Notes: generated from the sequence alone by a model not told the origin. A stretch of DNA of 64,000 bases from Streptomyces sp. NBC_00569 (GCF_036345255.1 NZ_CP107783.1:9665001-9729000); one strand, 5' to 3'; counted from the first letter of the stretch, positions 55,711 to 64,000 are shown. Translations and numbers: made by a program.

Positions 55711-56451
55711 TCAGTACGCGCCGTTCACGTTGTCGATCGAGCCGTACTTGGCGGCCGCGTAGTTGCAGGCGGCGGTGATGTTGGCGACGGGGTCGTAGCT
55801 GTTCATCGAGGTACCGGCCACGTGGTAGGCCTTGAACGTGGGGTCGATGACCTGCAGGAGCCCCTTGGACGGGGTACCTGCGACAGCGTTGGAGTCCCAG
55901 TTGTTGATGGCCAGCGGGTTGCCGGAGGACTCGCGCATGATGTTGCGGTGGATGCCCTCGTACGAGCCGGGAATCCCGTGCTTGGCCATGATGTCGAGCG
56001 ACTCCTTGATCCAGCCGTCGAGGTTGTTGGTGTAGGTCTTCTTCGCAGGGGTGGCGGTGAGCGCGGTCCGCTGCTCGGAGCGGTCGGCCCGCTCGGCGGA
56101 CGCCCTGGTGGCCGCGGGCTCGGCCGGGCTCTTCGTGCCGAGCGTGAGCTTGATGCCGGGGTGGATCAGCCCCGGGTTGTCACCGACGGTGGCTCGGTTG
56201 TCCTGGTACAGCTTCTTCCAGCCGCCGCTCAGAGAGTGCTCACGGGCGATCTTGGCGAGGGAGTCGCCCTGGGCGACGACGTACGTCGTGGGGGCCGCGG
56301 CGCTCTTTGCAGCCGGGACGCCCTGGGCCGCACCGGCGCTGGTCGCGCCGAGCACCGGGAGAACGAGCACAGCCGCGCCCGTGCCTGCGACGGCGATTCC
56401 CCGGGTGAGCGAGATGGACTTGATGCGGCGGTGCTTTCCCTTTGCGGGCAT
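55711..56451 (-). CDS. Secreted LysM / transglycosylase-like cell-wall hydrolase
   Basis: The 246-residue protein has a signal peptide (SLTRGIAVAGTGAAVLVLPV, ending GATSAGA). A LysM peptidoglycan-binding domain lies at about residues 56-104 (TYVVAQGDSLAKIAREHSLS, YQDNRATVGDNPGLIHPGIK), then a charged linker and a lysozyme-like SLT domain with the probable catalytic Glu174 in RNIMRESSGNPLAINNWDSN. It would cleave or remodel peptidoglycan outside the cell. The 5' leader contains a ydaO-type riboswitch, so expression is likely repressed by c-di-AMP, as known for streptomycete resuscitation-type hydrolases. Transcription ends at the hairpin at 55555. Confidence 0.9.
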   Translation of the reverse strand: MPAKGKHRRIKSISLTRGIAVAGTGAAVLVLPVLGATSAGAAQGVPAAKSAAAPTTYVVAQGDSLAKIAREHSLSGGWKKLYQDNRATVGDNPGLIHPGIKLTLGTKSPAEPAATRASAERADRSEQRTALTATPAKKTYTNNLDGWIKESLDIMAKHGIPGSYEGIHRNIMRESSGNPLAINNWDSNAVAGTPSKGLLQVIDPTFKAYHVAGTSMNSYDPVANITAACNYAAAKYGSIDNVNGAY

Positions 56452-56464
56452 GTTCTGTTTCCTC

Positions 56465-56640
56465 TCCGTCGCCTACGAGGTGAGCTGTCGGGTTCGGACG
56501 GGAGATGTCCGGACGCACTGCGAATGCGACTTCACCCCGAGCCGTTCCGGAAACCGGATCGGCGGCTTAACTGGGTCCCCCGCTCCTGCCGTGCGTAACC
56601 GAGTGGGTGGGGTTCCGGACAGCGGCAGGATTCGGCGTTC
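56465..56640 (-). ncRNA. ydaO/yuaA-type c-di-AMP riboswitch in the LysM leader
   Basis: Read on the minus strand, the leader contains CGCCGAATCCTGCC at its 5' end, then GGTTACGCACGGCAGGAGCG, the GGGGGACCCA block, GGGGTGAAGTCGC, and finally CCGAACCCGACAGCTCACCT followed by CGTAGGCGACGGAG just before the gene. These conserved blocks, in this order, are those of the ydaO class. The element ends about 15 bases before the ATG at 56451, a position suited to control of transcription or translation. Confidence 0.82.
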
Positions 56641-56759
56641 CATCCGGATTGACGGTGACATTAGGCGAGAAGGAGCGGGCGGAACAAGACCAGAATTCCC
56701 ACAGGGGAATGTGAGAGCCCTTTCTCTGGCCACGGGAGCCCGCCGCTCTGTTTGATCGA

Positions 56760-58021
56760 AAAGCCCAACCTTCTTTGTGCGGAAGGGAAGTGGGCTCAGC
56801 GGAGCTCGGAGCCGGCGCCCGTCCCTGTGACAGGACTCACTGAAGGGGATACGGGTCGGGATGCCATTAGATTGCATATCAGAGTGCGATATTTCGCGTG
56901 AATGCCTCCGATATGGACAGAGCGTTTTGTACGCGGCTAATGGCGTGAAATGGCAAATTCTAAGGCAAGACGGACATACTGTCGTGTCGCTTTTGGTACC
57001 TTATGTGGTGAATTACGGTGAATATCGGTCGGGGGGTGCGGGCCGAGGAATGCCCCCTGCAGGGCTCATGGGCAGGTGTCGGTCGGGGTGGTGCCTGAAC
57101 GTCGCCGTGTGCGGTTCGGCAGAAAGATCGACTGAAGCGAGGGCGACGGGCTCCGTCATGCGAGTACACGTCGCGTAGACCTGCTGATCTCGCGGAATAC
57201 CCCGGGCTCAGCAGTGAAGGCTCTTATGCGGCACCTGGAGATCTTTGCCGGCTCAGGATGTGCGTGAGCTGAGGAAAGGGTCTGCAGGTGATGGGAAGTC
57301 AGTTGGGTCAGTTGCCGATCGTCACCGATATGCCGGTGAAGGTCTCGGCTCGGACCGGGAGGAAGCTGCTGAAGTCCTCTGCCGACTACGGACTTCCGGG
57401 GAGGCGCCCCTTCGCGTGGGACCTGGTCAATCCCGGGCCTCAGTGGTCGATTTGGCCGGGGACGGGAACTCGGCACGCGCCTGCACCGGGTCGGACTCGA
57501 ACCGAAGACCCGCCGCCAAGAAGCCCAGGAACAGAGGCAGTTACCCCGGTGCGTGGAACGTACCGGCAACGTCGGAGTTGCGGCACCGTTCGGACGGAGG
57601 AGAAACTCGGCTGGGAGCGCCACTAAAGGCTGTTCCGAAATGATCCGCGAGTTCGTGAGGGTTCGGCCGTCTGCCGAAGATGCGGGTGCTCTTTTCGGCA
57701 AGGCCGAGATCGTGCAGCCGAGAATGGTCCGGTGCACGCTTTTGCTTGCCTTTGATTCGCCAGTCGCTCGGGATATGTGAACACTTCATCCGAGTGAAGG
57801 TGTGCTGTGCGCAAGTGCGAACGGACTTGTGGTCGTGGCGCGTTCCTGTCTTCGGGCAGGAGGCGCCGGGGTGTGCTGAGCCGCGTGACGGCCCTTCCTC
57901 AGGTCCGGTTGTGCGGCGGGCTGACGGGACGCGGCTGCTGCCGGGGGTACGCGTGCCCTCGCGGCGTGCGCGGCATCCGACCGACGCCGGGGCGGGATGC
58001 TCCGTTTCTCTGCGGGCGCCG
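56760..58021. other. Long gap with a locally AT-rich stretch
   Basis: No recognisable gene is seen. From about 56870 to 57020 the base composition falls clearly below that of the surroundings, with repeated GTGAATTACGGTGAATA-like text near 57008. A minus-strand frame near 57640-57720 (LHDLGLAEKSTRIFGRRPNP) looks protein-like but belongs to no family I know and is interrupted. The AT-rich part may hold a promoter or be foreign DNA. Confidence 0.4.
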
Positions 58022-58759
58022 CTACCGGTGCTCCGGGTTCTCGTAGTCGTGGCGGCAGCCGGCGTCCCAGGCGGTGCGCTGGTTGCCGTAGGCGGGGATG
58101 CCACCGAGATCCTTCAACGCCCGGGCCAGGTGCAGCAGGTTCCAGGTCATGAACGCGGTGTTGCGGTTGGTGAAGTCGTTGTCGGGGCCGCCGGAACCCG
58201 GGTCGAGATAGGAGGGCCCGGGGCCGGCCTCACCGATCCATCCGGCGTCCGCCTGGGGAGGGATGGTGTACCCCAGGTGTTGCAGGCTGTAGAGGACATT
58301 CATCGCGCAGTGTTTGACGCCGTCCTCATTGCCGGTGATCAGGCAGCCGCCCACGCGGCCGTAATAGGCGTACTGTCCTGCGTCGTTGAGAAGACTGGAA
58401 CAGGCGTAGAGGCGCTCGATCACCCGCTTCGTCACGGAGCTGTTGTCGCCCAGCCAGATCGGTCCGGCCAGCACGAGGATGTCGGCGGCCATGACCTGAC
58501 GGTAGAGGTCCGGCCAGGCGTCGGTCTCCCAGCCGTGCTCCGTCATGTCGGGCCACACGCCCGTGGCGATGTCGTGGTCGACGGCCCGGACGACGTCGAC
58601 GTGGACTCCCTCGGCTTCCATGATCGCGGTGCTGCGCTCGATCAGGCCCTGGGTGTTGCTCGTCTCCGGCGAGCGTTTGAGGGTGCAGTTGAACACCAGC
58701 GCTCGCAGATCGTCGTACCGGGCCGGAGGTACGTCGGTGGCGGGTGACGAAGCGGTCAT
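58022..58759 (-). CDS. Flavodoxin-like NADPH-dependent FMN reductase
   Basis: The 245-residue protein has the flavodoxin-like fold. LRALVFNCTLKRSPETSNTQ is the FMN phosphate-binding loop region, followed by DILVLAGPIWLGDNSSVTKR and GRVGGCLITGNEDGVKHCAM. Members reduce FMN, quinones or other electron acceptors with NADPH. It is on the same strand as, and 174 bp downstream of, the FAD hydroxylase of the phenolic-lipid operon. It may serve quinone reduction in that pathway, but this is an inference. Confidence 0.85.
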   Translation of the reverse strand: MTASSPATDVPPARYDDLRALVFNCTLKRSPETSNTQGLIERSTAIMEAEGVHVDVVRAVDHDIATGVWPDMTEHGWETDAWPDLYRQVMAADILVLAGPIWLGDNSSVTKRVIERLYACSSLLNDAGQYAYYGRVGGCLITGNEDGVKHCAMNVLYSLQHLGYTIPPQADAGWIGEAGPGPSYLDPGSGGPDNDFTNRNTAFMTWNLLHLARALKDLGGIPAYGNQRTAWDAGCRHDYENPEHR

Positions 58760-58933
58760 ACGGTCCTCCCGGAGCCCTGTCGCTACATCGTGGTGCGCGG
58801 CGACTTATCCACTTTGCCCAATGCGAAGCCCGGCCGGCGGCAGCCGCCACAGCAGAACCTCCGAATGGCCCTGGTGGTCTGCACAAGCGGTCCGCTGATC
58901 CCGAACAGGAGCTGTGGGGCGATCAGAGCTCCC

Positions 58934-59947
58934 CTACTCCAAGGCGTGAACCGCCGCGGCGAACACCGGCGACATCCGGGACGCCGCCGGGACGACGAGA
59001 CGGGCGGTGCCAGGACGGCGGCCCGCGGCCAGGAGGGCGCCGGTCAGCAGCCGGTGGCGACGGGTCAGCCGCGTCCAGTCGCGCTCGTACTCCTGCGGTC
59101 GTCCGGCGGCCAGGCAGCGCACGGCTGCCCGTGCCGTCGCAAGGCCGAGAGCGATGCCTTCGCCGGTGAGGGCGTCGAGGTAGCCCGCGGCGTCGCCGAC
59201 GAGCAGGACACGGCCGGCGACTCTGCGTCGCGCGCGCTGCCGCAGGGGTCCCGCGCCACGTACGTCGGTCGCCGCCGCACCGCGGAGCGAGGCCGCGAGG
59301 GCGGGGAAGCCGGCGAGGTGCTGGTCGTAGCTGCGGCGGCAGCGACTGAGGACCGCGACGCCCACCAGGTCCTCGCCCACCGGTGTCACGTAGGCCTCGC
59401 CCTCACCGGACCAGTGGACCTCCACGAAGTCGGTCCATGGCTCGACGCGGAAGTGCCGGCGAAGTCCGTAGCGGCCGTCTTTGACGCCAGGCATCTCCAG
59501 TCCCACCGTCCGCCGCACAGGGGAGTGCAGTCCGTCCGCGGCGATCAGCCAGCGGGCTGTCGTGCCCGCCGCGGTGACGGAGTCAGCGCTCTGGCGGACT
59601 TCGCCGACCTTGCCCGTCACCATCCGCACGCCGAGATCGAGAACGCGCCGGTGAAGCGCGGCGTGCAGCGCCGTACGGCGGATGCCCAGCCCGCTGCGGT
59701 CGCGGAAGCACGCTTCGGCGCGCGCCGTGCCGTCCACGTAACGGATGCCGCGCAGTTCCTGGCCGGTGACCTCGATGCCCAGTCCTCGCAGCGCGGCGAC
59801 ACCGCTCGGCATGACGCCCTCGCCGCAGGCCTTGTCCACGGGCGCGGTGCGGGGTTCGACGACGACCGTCTCCAGGCCGGCGAGCGCGGCGTGGATGGCG
59901 GCGGCCAGACCGGCCGGCCCGCCGCCCGCCACCAGTACGTCGATCAC
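58934..59947 (-). CDS. FAD-dependent hydroxylase, SrsC-like
   Basis: The 337-residue enzyme starts at GTG 59947 overlapping the methyltransferase stop (GTGA). It has the GxGxxG FAD motif (VLVAGGGPAGLAAAIHAALA), the acidic strand end VVVEPRT, the second FAD motif GRVLLVGDAAGYLDALTGEG and a DKACGEGVMPSGVAALRGLG substrate-loop region of geranylgeranyl-reductase/phenol-hydroxylase-like proteins. In the known srs operon of Streptomyces griseus, the third gene product hydroxylates a methylated alkylresorcinol and gives a quinone. Gene order and coupling here match that. Confidence 0.85.
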   Translation of the reverse strand: MIDVLVAGGGPAGLAAAIHAALAGLETVVVEPRTAPVDKACGEGVMPSGVAALRGLGIEVTGQELRGIRYVDGTARAEACFRDRSGLGIRRTALHAALHRRVLDLGVRMVTGKVGEVRQSADSVTAAGTTARWLIAADGLHSPVRRTVGLEMPGVKDGRYGLRRHFRVEPWTDFVEVHWSGEGEAYVTPVGEDLVGVAVLSRCRRSYDQHLAGFPALAASLRGAAATDVRGAGPLRQRARRRVAGRVLLVGDAAGYLDALTGEGIALGLATARAAVRCLAAGRPQEYERDWTRLTRRHRLLTGALLAAGRRPGTARLVVPAASRMSPVFAAAVHALE

Positions 59948-60468
59948 GCCGCAGCGGACGTGGTCGAGGCGGCCAGGGCCCGGTTCTCGCAGCGGATGCG
60001 GACGGTGAGCAGAGCGGCGTTGAGCAGGGTGAACAAGGTCGCTGTGACCCAGGCGGTGTGGATCAGCGGAAGGGCGATGCCCTCGGCGACGACGGCCACG
60101 TAGTTGGGATGCCGCAGCCGGCGGTACGGGCCTCCTGTCACCAGAGGCAGTCCGGGTACGACGATCACCCGGGTGTTCCAGCGGGGCCCGAGCGTGCCGA
60201 CGCACCACCACCGCAGGGCCTGGGCAGCCGCGAACAGGACGAGCATCGGCCAGGCCAGTGCCGGCAGGAAAGGACGGTCCGCCAGCCATACCTCGTAGAG
60301 GCAGCCGCCCAGGAGCCCGGTGTGGAGGGCGACCATCGCCGGGTAGTGGCCCTGGCCGGAGACAGTTGCCCCGCGGGCTGCGCTCCACCGTTCGTTGCGA
60401 CGGGCGACGACGAGTTCAGCGACGCGCTCGCCGGCGACGGCGGCCACCAGCAGTCCGTACCAGATCAT
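59944..60468 (-). CDS. Isoprenylcysteine carboxyl methyltransferase-like membrane methyltransferase, SrsB-like
   Basis: The 174-residue protein has several membrane segments and the ICMT C-terminal motif. PGLPLVTGGPYRRLRHPNYV followed by AVVAEGIALPLIHTAWV contains the RHPxY cofactor-site sequence, preceded by RWWCVGTLGPRWNTRVIVVP. In type III PKS operons this family methylates the phenolic hydroxyl of alkylresorcinols. It lies 26 bp after the polyketide synthase gene and overlaps the FAD hydroxylase gene by four bases. Confidence 0.88.
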   Translation of the reverse strand: MIWYGLLVAAVAGERVAELVVARRNERWSAARGATVSGQGHYPAMVALHTGLLGGCLYEVWLADRPFLPALAWPMLVLFAAAQALRWWCVGTLGPRWNTRVIVVPGLPLVTGGPYRRLRHPNYVAVVAEGIALPLIHTAWVTATLFTLLNAALLTVRIRCENRALAASTTSAAA

Positions 60469-60494
60469 GTGTCCTCAGTCCTCCGAGATCCGAA

Positions 60495-61553
60495 CTACCA
60501 GCGCAGCAATACGAGTTCGCAAGCGAAGCCGGGCCCCATGGCGAGCAGCACACCCGGCGTGCCCGGCGGCGGACGGTGGTCCGCCAGGGTGTCGCGCAGC
60601 ACATGCAGTACCGACGACGAGGACAGGTTGCCGACCTCGGCCAAGTGACGCCAGGTCACATCGAGTGCGTCACAGGGAAGGTCGAGGGCCTCGGCGACAG
60701 CCTCCAGCACCTTGGGGCCGCCAGGGTGGCACACCCACGCAGTGACGTCCTTCCTCTTCAGCCCGTGGTCTGCGAGGAACCCCTCGACGTCATCGGCGAG
60801 GTGACGGCGCATGACGTCGGGGACCCGAGGATCCAGGACGACCCGGAAGCCGGTGTCCCTCACGTCCCAGCCCAGGAAACGCCCGGTGTCGGGATAGAGG
60901 TGGCTGCGGGTGTCCACGATCGTCGGGCCGGCGGTCTCGGCCGGGCGGTGCGCCCCGAACCCGACGACCGCGGCGGCCCCGTCGCCGAACAGCCCGGTGG
61001 CGACCAGGTTGGCCATGGTGGCGTCATTGCGCTGGAAGGTGAGCGAGCACAGTTCGACCGACAGGAGCACCGCCACGTGGTCGGGCCGGCCGACGAGGTA
61101 GTCGTGCATGCGTGCCAGGCCGGCGGCGCCACCGGCACAGCCCAGTCCGAACATGGGCAGTCTTCTGACGTCCCGCCGCAGTCCGAGGCGCACAGCGAGC
61201 CGGGCATCGATCGACGGGGTGGAGATGCCACTGACAGAGGTGAAGATCAGCAGGTCCACGTCCGCCGCCGACAGCCCGGCCAGGCGCAGTGCGTCCCGCA
61301 CGGCCCGGCCGCCCAGGTCGGTGGCGGCGGCGATGAAGACGTCGTTGGCCGCGCCGAACCCGTCCAGTTCCCCGTACTGGTCGAGGGGCAGCGTCATGTG
61401 GCGCGAGTCGACCCTGGCGCTGCGGTGCAGCCGGTCCAGGACCCTGCGGTCGGTGCCCTCGGGCAGGCACGTGCGGGCCACCATGTCGGTGATCTCGGAC
61501 TGGGCACGACGGTGCGGTGCGAGGGCGCCGTGAACGGCAGCGATCCGCGTCAT
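60495..61553 (-). CDS. Type III polyketide synthase, SrsA-like (alkylresorcinol/alkylpyrone type)
   Basis: The 352-residue protein has the complete type III PKS catalytic triad: Cys139 in MFGLGCAGGAAGLAR, His276 in WVCHPGGPKVLEAV and Asn309 in AEVGNLSSSSVLHVL, plus MGPGFACELVLL at the end. These homodimeric enzymes extend fatty acyl or other starter units with malonyl-CoA. The following ICMT-like and FAD-hydroxylase genes identify the srsABC-type phenolic lipid pathway, in which the first product is an alkylresorcinol. The start is ATG 61553, 148 bp divergent from UbiA. Confidence 0.92.
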   Translation of the reverse strand: MTRIAAVHGALAPHRRAQSEITDMVARTCLPEGTDRRVLDRLHRSARVDSRHMTLPLDQYGELDGFGAANDVFIAAATDLGGRAVRDALRLAGLSAADVDLLIFTSVSGISTPSIDARLAVRLGLRRDVRRLPMFGLGCAGGAAGLARMHDYLVGRPDHVAVLLSVELCSLTFQRNDATMANLVATGLFGDGAAAVVGFGAHRPAETAGPTIVDTRSHLYPDTGRFLGWDVRDTGFRVVLDPRVPDVMRRHLADDVEGFLADHGLKRKDVTAWVCHPGGPKVLEAVAEALDLPCDALDVTWRHLAEVGNLSSSSVLHVLRDTLADHRPPPGTPGVLLAMGPGFACELVLLRW

Positions 61554-61700
61554 AGGTTCCCGTCCGATGACCGACTGGGCTGGCTTGCTCTCCACGTGTT
61601 CCCCACGCCGCACGCTCGCCACCAGGGATCGCCCGTCCGGCCGTTCGGCTCCGGGCGCGTGGTCAGGGCGGGCGGGGCCGGGGAGTCTACGATCGGCCAG

Positions 61701-62570
61701 GTGGGCACTCCCGAGCATGCGGCGGCCGACGGCACGACCGTGAGTCGGACGGGCCGGGCGGTCGGCCTGGCCGGTTCCTGCCACCCCGCACCCGTGGTGG
61801 TCGTCACCGCTTTGACGGCCGTGATGGTTGTGACCTCCGGCCAGGGCCCCGCGCGTCTCGTCCTCACCACGGTCGCCGTTCTGGCAGGTCAGCTGTCCAT
61901 CGGATGGTGCAACGACGCCTTCGACGCACGCCGGGACATCGCCGCCGGCCGGCAAGGCAAACCCGTCGTCGACGGCTCGATCGAGGTGAGGCATGTGTGG
62001 GTGGCCGCCTACGTCGCGCTGGCGCTGTGCGTGCCGCTGTCGCTGGCCTGTGGTGTGCGGGCGGGCGCGGTGCACCTCGTGGGCGTGGCGGCGGCGTGGG
62101 CGTACGACCTGCGACTCAAGGCGACGGCATGGTCCTGGCTGCCGTACGCGGTGGGCTTCGCCACGCTCCCGTCGTTCGTGGCGCTGGGACTGCCGGGGCA
62201 ACCGTGGCCGCCCTGGTGGGTCGTCACCGCCGGTGCGCTCCTGGGAGTCGGAGCCCATCTGGGCGATGTGCTGCCGGACATCCGCTCGGATCTGGCGCTG
62301 GGTGTACGGGGATGGCCGCACAGATTCGGCCCTGATGGTGCGCGCCTGCTGCTCCCGGTCCCGCTGGTGGCCGCGACGGCCGTTCTGGCACTGGGCCCCG
62401 CCGGCCCGCCCGACAGATGGGGAGGGATGGCCCTCGCGGTGGCTGTCCTGGTCGCGGCGACGGGGACGGTAATGGGGCGCCGCCGGGAGCGGACGGCGTT
62501 CGGTGCAGCGGTGGTCGTGGCGGCGGTGGACGTGGCGTTGCTCGTGCTGCGGGGCACTGGGGTCAGGTGA
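61701..62570 (+). CDS. UbiA-family prenyltransferase
   Basis: The 289-residue membrane protein starts at GTG 61701. It has about eight hydrophobic segments and both aspartate-rich motifs of the family: NDAFDARRDIAAGRQGKP (NDxxDxxxD) and HLGDVLPDIRSDLALGVRG (DxxxD). UbiA enzymes attach an isoprenoid chain to an aromatic or other acceptor in the membrane. It is divergent from the type III PKS gene, which raises the possibility that the phenolic product is prenylated. Homologues elsewhere in streptomycetes also occur beside such PKS genes, but the acceptor here is unproven. Confidence 0.88.
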   Translation: MGTPEHAAADGTTVSRTGRAVGLAGSCHPAPVVVVTALTAVMVVTSGQGPARLVLTTVAVLAGQLSIGWCNDAFDARRDIAAGRQGKPVVDGSIEVRHVWVAAYVALALCVPLSLACGVRAGAVHLVGVAAAWAYDLRLKATAWSWLPYAVGFATLPSFVALGLPGQPWPPWWVVTAGALLGVGAHLGDVLPDIRSDLALGVRGWPHRFGPDGARLLLPVPLVAATAVLALGPAGPPDRWGGMALAVAVLVAATGTVMGRRRERTAFGAAVVVAAVDVALLVLRGTGVR

Positions 62571-62624
62571 TCGTCGGGCGGCCTTCGCCGGGGCCGGCCC
62601 TGATGGCTGGGGCATAATGCGCCC

Positions 62625-63002
62625 ATGGATCATGGACCAGCGCGGGCGTTCGTCGATTCCTGGGTGACGGCGTGGAACGCGCACGACTTGGACGCTCTGC
62701 TGTCGCACTTCGCCGACGACGTGACGTTCCGGTCGCCGGTAGCGGCTCAACTGCTCGGCAATGACGGGGTCATTCGCGGTAAGGACGCGCTGCGCGCCTA
62801 CTGGACGGAGGGCCTGCGGCGCATCCCGGACCTGCGGTTCGAGGTGGTCGGATCGTACGTCGGCGTGGACTGCCTGGTCATCAACTACCGCAACCAGAAG
62901 GGCGGACTGGTCAACGAGGTGCTGATCTTCGAGGGTCCGCTCGTCGCCGAGGGATACGGAACCTACCTGGGCGACGACGCCAACCCCGCTGGGGCACGCT
63001 GA
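62625..63002 (+). CDS. SnoaL/NTF2-like protein
   Basis: The 125-residue protein reads ARAFVDSWVTAWNAHDLDAL, then LSHFADDVTFRSPVA, GVIRGKDALRAYWTEGLRRI and VNEVLIFEGPLVAEGYGTYL. This is the cone-shaped NTF2-like fold used by SnoaL cyclases, ketosteroid isomerases and many uncharacterised small-molecule proteins. It lies 54 bp after the UbiA gene on the same strand, so it may act on the same product, or it may be an unrelated housekeeping member. Histidine and aspartate residues for catalysis cannot be assigned. Confidence 0.82.
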   Translation: MDHGPARAFVDSWVTAWNAHDLDALLSHFADDVTFRSPVAAQLLGNDGVIRGKDALRAYWTEGLRRIPDLRFEVVGSYVGVDCLVINYRNQKGGLVNEVLIFEGPLVAEGYGTYLGDDANPAGAR

Positions 63003-63670
63003 GCTTTTCGTACGGAGCGAAGGCCCGCCCGGGAACGAAGGCCGCTACGACAACAGCCGCGTCGCGGTGGTGGAATTCGGGCCGCGATGGCGCGCCTGGG
63101 CCGTGACCGCCGGCGGCGCGAGTGGACACCCCGACTCACGACACTTCCCCCCGACTGATCGACCTGGCGGGGCTCAACTGCGCGGCGGTGGCCTGCTTGT
63201 CGGCCCGCTCTCGATGATTGATTCTGCTTGGAGTAGCACCTTTACGAGCATGTATTGACACTCCTCGGGTGGGGCGCCATAGTCTTCCGCAGGCAATTGG
63301 GCCGCGGAGTTTTGACGAACGAAGAATGTGACTACTCGTGCGGCAACGGTCGCTGCAGTGTTCCTTCGGGGCACGTCACAGCACGTTGCTGCGCTGCCAC
63401 TTTGTCAGGTCCATGCCGAACCCCCACCGGTGATGGCCTTCCCTCCCACGTCGATCGGAGAGAACTCGGCACGGGGGCACCGGTGCCCGGAATGCGCGCA
63501 GAAGCGGGACACGAGGTGGACGTCGGCCCGGGAGTCGGGCGACAGGGCCACCTCGGTCGTATCGCGGACACCACGGCGTGGTCGTTACCGCCCCCGGCGG
63601 TCACGCGAGAAGGCGGCCCTCAGACGTTCACGACCCTGCTCACCTTCAACACCCCCTTGAGGAGCATCAG
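63003..63670. other. Gap with no recognised gene
   Basis: The frames crossing this stretch are not protein-like. A short AT-richer segment at 63225-63260 may contain a promoter. A GAGG ribosome-site candidate lies at 63659-63662, before the last gene. Confidence 0.35.
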
Positions 63671-64000
63671 ATGAAACGAGCGTTGACACGTATCGCGGTG
63701 GCATCCCTCGCCGCACTCGTCCCGTTCATCGCGGCACCTGGCGCACAGGCGCAGACCTTCGGCGGGAACGAACTGCTGTCGTGGACGGTGAGCGGGGCTC
63801 CCAGTGGGGGCCTGACCTCCCTCAACTTCCCGATCACCGTGAACACCGGCACCGCCCATGTGGCCGGGACCTACTTCGCGATGCAGTACGGGTTCACCGG
63901 GCAGAGTGACATCGGGTACGCAGGACTGCAGCCGCGGCCGGATGCGAACGGGCACCAGCGCCTGCGTGGGGTGTTCTCCTCCTTCATCAGCGGCACGACA
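63671..64000 (+). CDS. Secreted protein, N-terminal part (DUF3472-like)
   Basis: ATG 63671 opens a signal peptide (MKRALTRIAVASLAALVPFI, ending PGAQAQ). A beta-rich region follows (NELLSWTVSGAPSGGLTSLN, TGTAHVAGTYFAMQYGFTGQ, DIGYAGLQPRPDANGHQRLR, GVFSSFISGT) and is still open at the window end. The Y-x-G-LQPRPD-x-NG motif followed by FSSF resembles DUF3472-type secreted proteins, but with 110 residues visible the assignment is tentative. The role is unknown. Confidence 0.65.
   Translation, partial: MKRALTRIAVASLAALVPFIAAPGAQAQTFGGNELLSWTVSGAPSGGLTSLNFPITVNTGTAHVAGTYFAMQYGFTGQSDIGYAGLQPRPDANGHQRLRGVFSSFISGTT

Noticed and set aside
57470..57520. tRNA-like T-arm on the minus strand (GGTTCGAGTCCGACC)
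   Set aside because: The T loop and four stem pairs look right, but no matching acceptor stem, anticodon arm or D arm could be built around it, and no integrase is nearby.
1..64000. CRISPR arrays, prophage or conjugative modules, rRNA genes
   Set aside because: No regularly spaced repeats, phage structural genes, integrases, relaxases or rRNA sequences were recognised by eye in the window.

Overview
The window is high-GC actinomycete DNA, almost certainly from a Streptomyces chromosome. The signs are codon use with G/C at third positions, frequent GTG starts, Tat-type secretion signals, DUF5988, DUF6300 and DUF7144 small proteins, a BenE/XRE-cupin pair, an srsABC-like phenolic-lipid operon and a ydaO-type riboswitch ahead of a LysM cell-wall enzyme. 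Many genes are accessory or catabolic, and there are several decayed genes and IS5-family transposase scraps. This suggests a non-core (arm-like) part of the chromosome, although the position itself cannot be seen.

Layout. 0-4.4 kb: an F420-type luciferase-like oxidoreductase running off the edge, an Ohr peroxidase, a small unknown gene, remnants of a CoA-transferase and a LysR regulator, two unknown proteins and an APH-fold kinase. 4.9-10.5 kb: a secreted seven-repeat FG-GAP propeller protein with a strong terminator, then a full-length DnaE-type polymerase III alpha subunit overlapping a DUF6300 zinc-ribbon gene. 10.8-15 kb: DUF5988, then an APC permease/PLP-enzyme operon divergent from a FadR-like regulator with a candidate operator. 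15-18.5 kb: a decay corridor with two IS5 remnants, a LacI remnant and a MerR/GyrI-like remnant around an intact LCM-type methyltransferase. 18.5-21.5 kb: a DUF4097 protein with a cluster of TTGCA boxes upstream, and a two-gene secreted operon whose second gene encodes a ribosome-inactivating protein (ricin/Shiga A-chain family). 21.7-27 kb: small unknown genes, a P-loop kinase, a DUF1772/TetR divergent pair with twin operators, an MFS exporter and a LapA-like protein. 27.3-33.2 kb: a BenE benzoate transporter and its XRE-cupin regulator separated by a 32-bp perfect palindrome, a class I glutamine amidotransferase, and an amidase/NCS1-permease pair. 33.6-36.5 kb: a secreted allene-oxide-cyclase-like barrel protein, a TetR remnant, DUF7144 and a tandem universal stress protein.

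37-55.5 kb is the main system: a LacI regulator; GH12, GH95, GH42, GH3, GH31, GH5-X2-CBM46 and GH43 enzymes; and a CUT1-type ABC importer without its own ATPase. Five copies of one operator (core CGAAGCGCTTCG) lie before the regulator (two), in the divergent promoter region of the importer and GH3/GH31 units (two), and before the GH43/GH5 unit (one). Together the enzymes cover the bonds of xyloglucan: backbone cleavage outside (GH12, GH5) and side-chain removal (GH31 alpha-xylose, GH42 beta-galactose, GH95 fucose or L-galactose, GH43 arabinose) with GH3 for glucose release.

55.5-58 kb: a LysM/transglycosylase gene with its terminator and c-di-AMP riboswitch, then about 1.4 kb without a recognisable gene. 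58-63 kb: a type III polyketide synthase, ICMT-like methyltransferase and FAD hydroxylase (srsABC-like), a flavodoxin-like reductase, a divergent UbiA prenyltransferase and an NTF2-like protein. The window ends inside a secreted protein.
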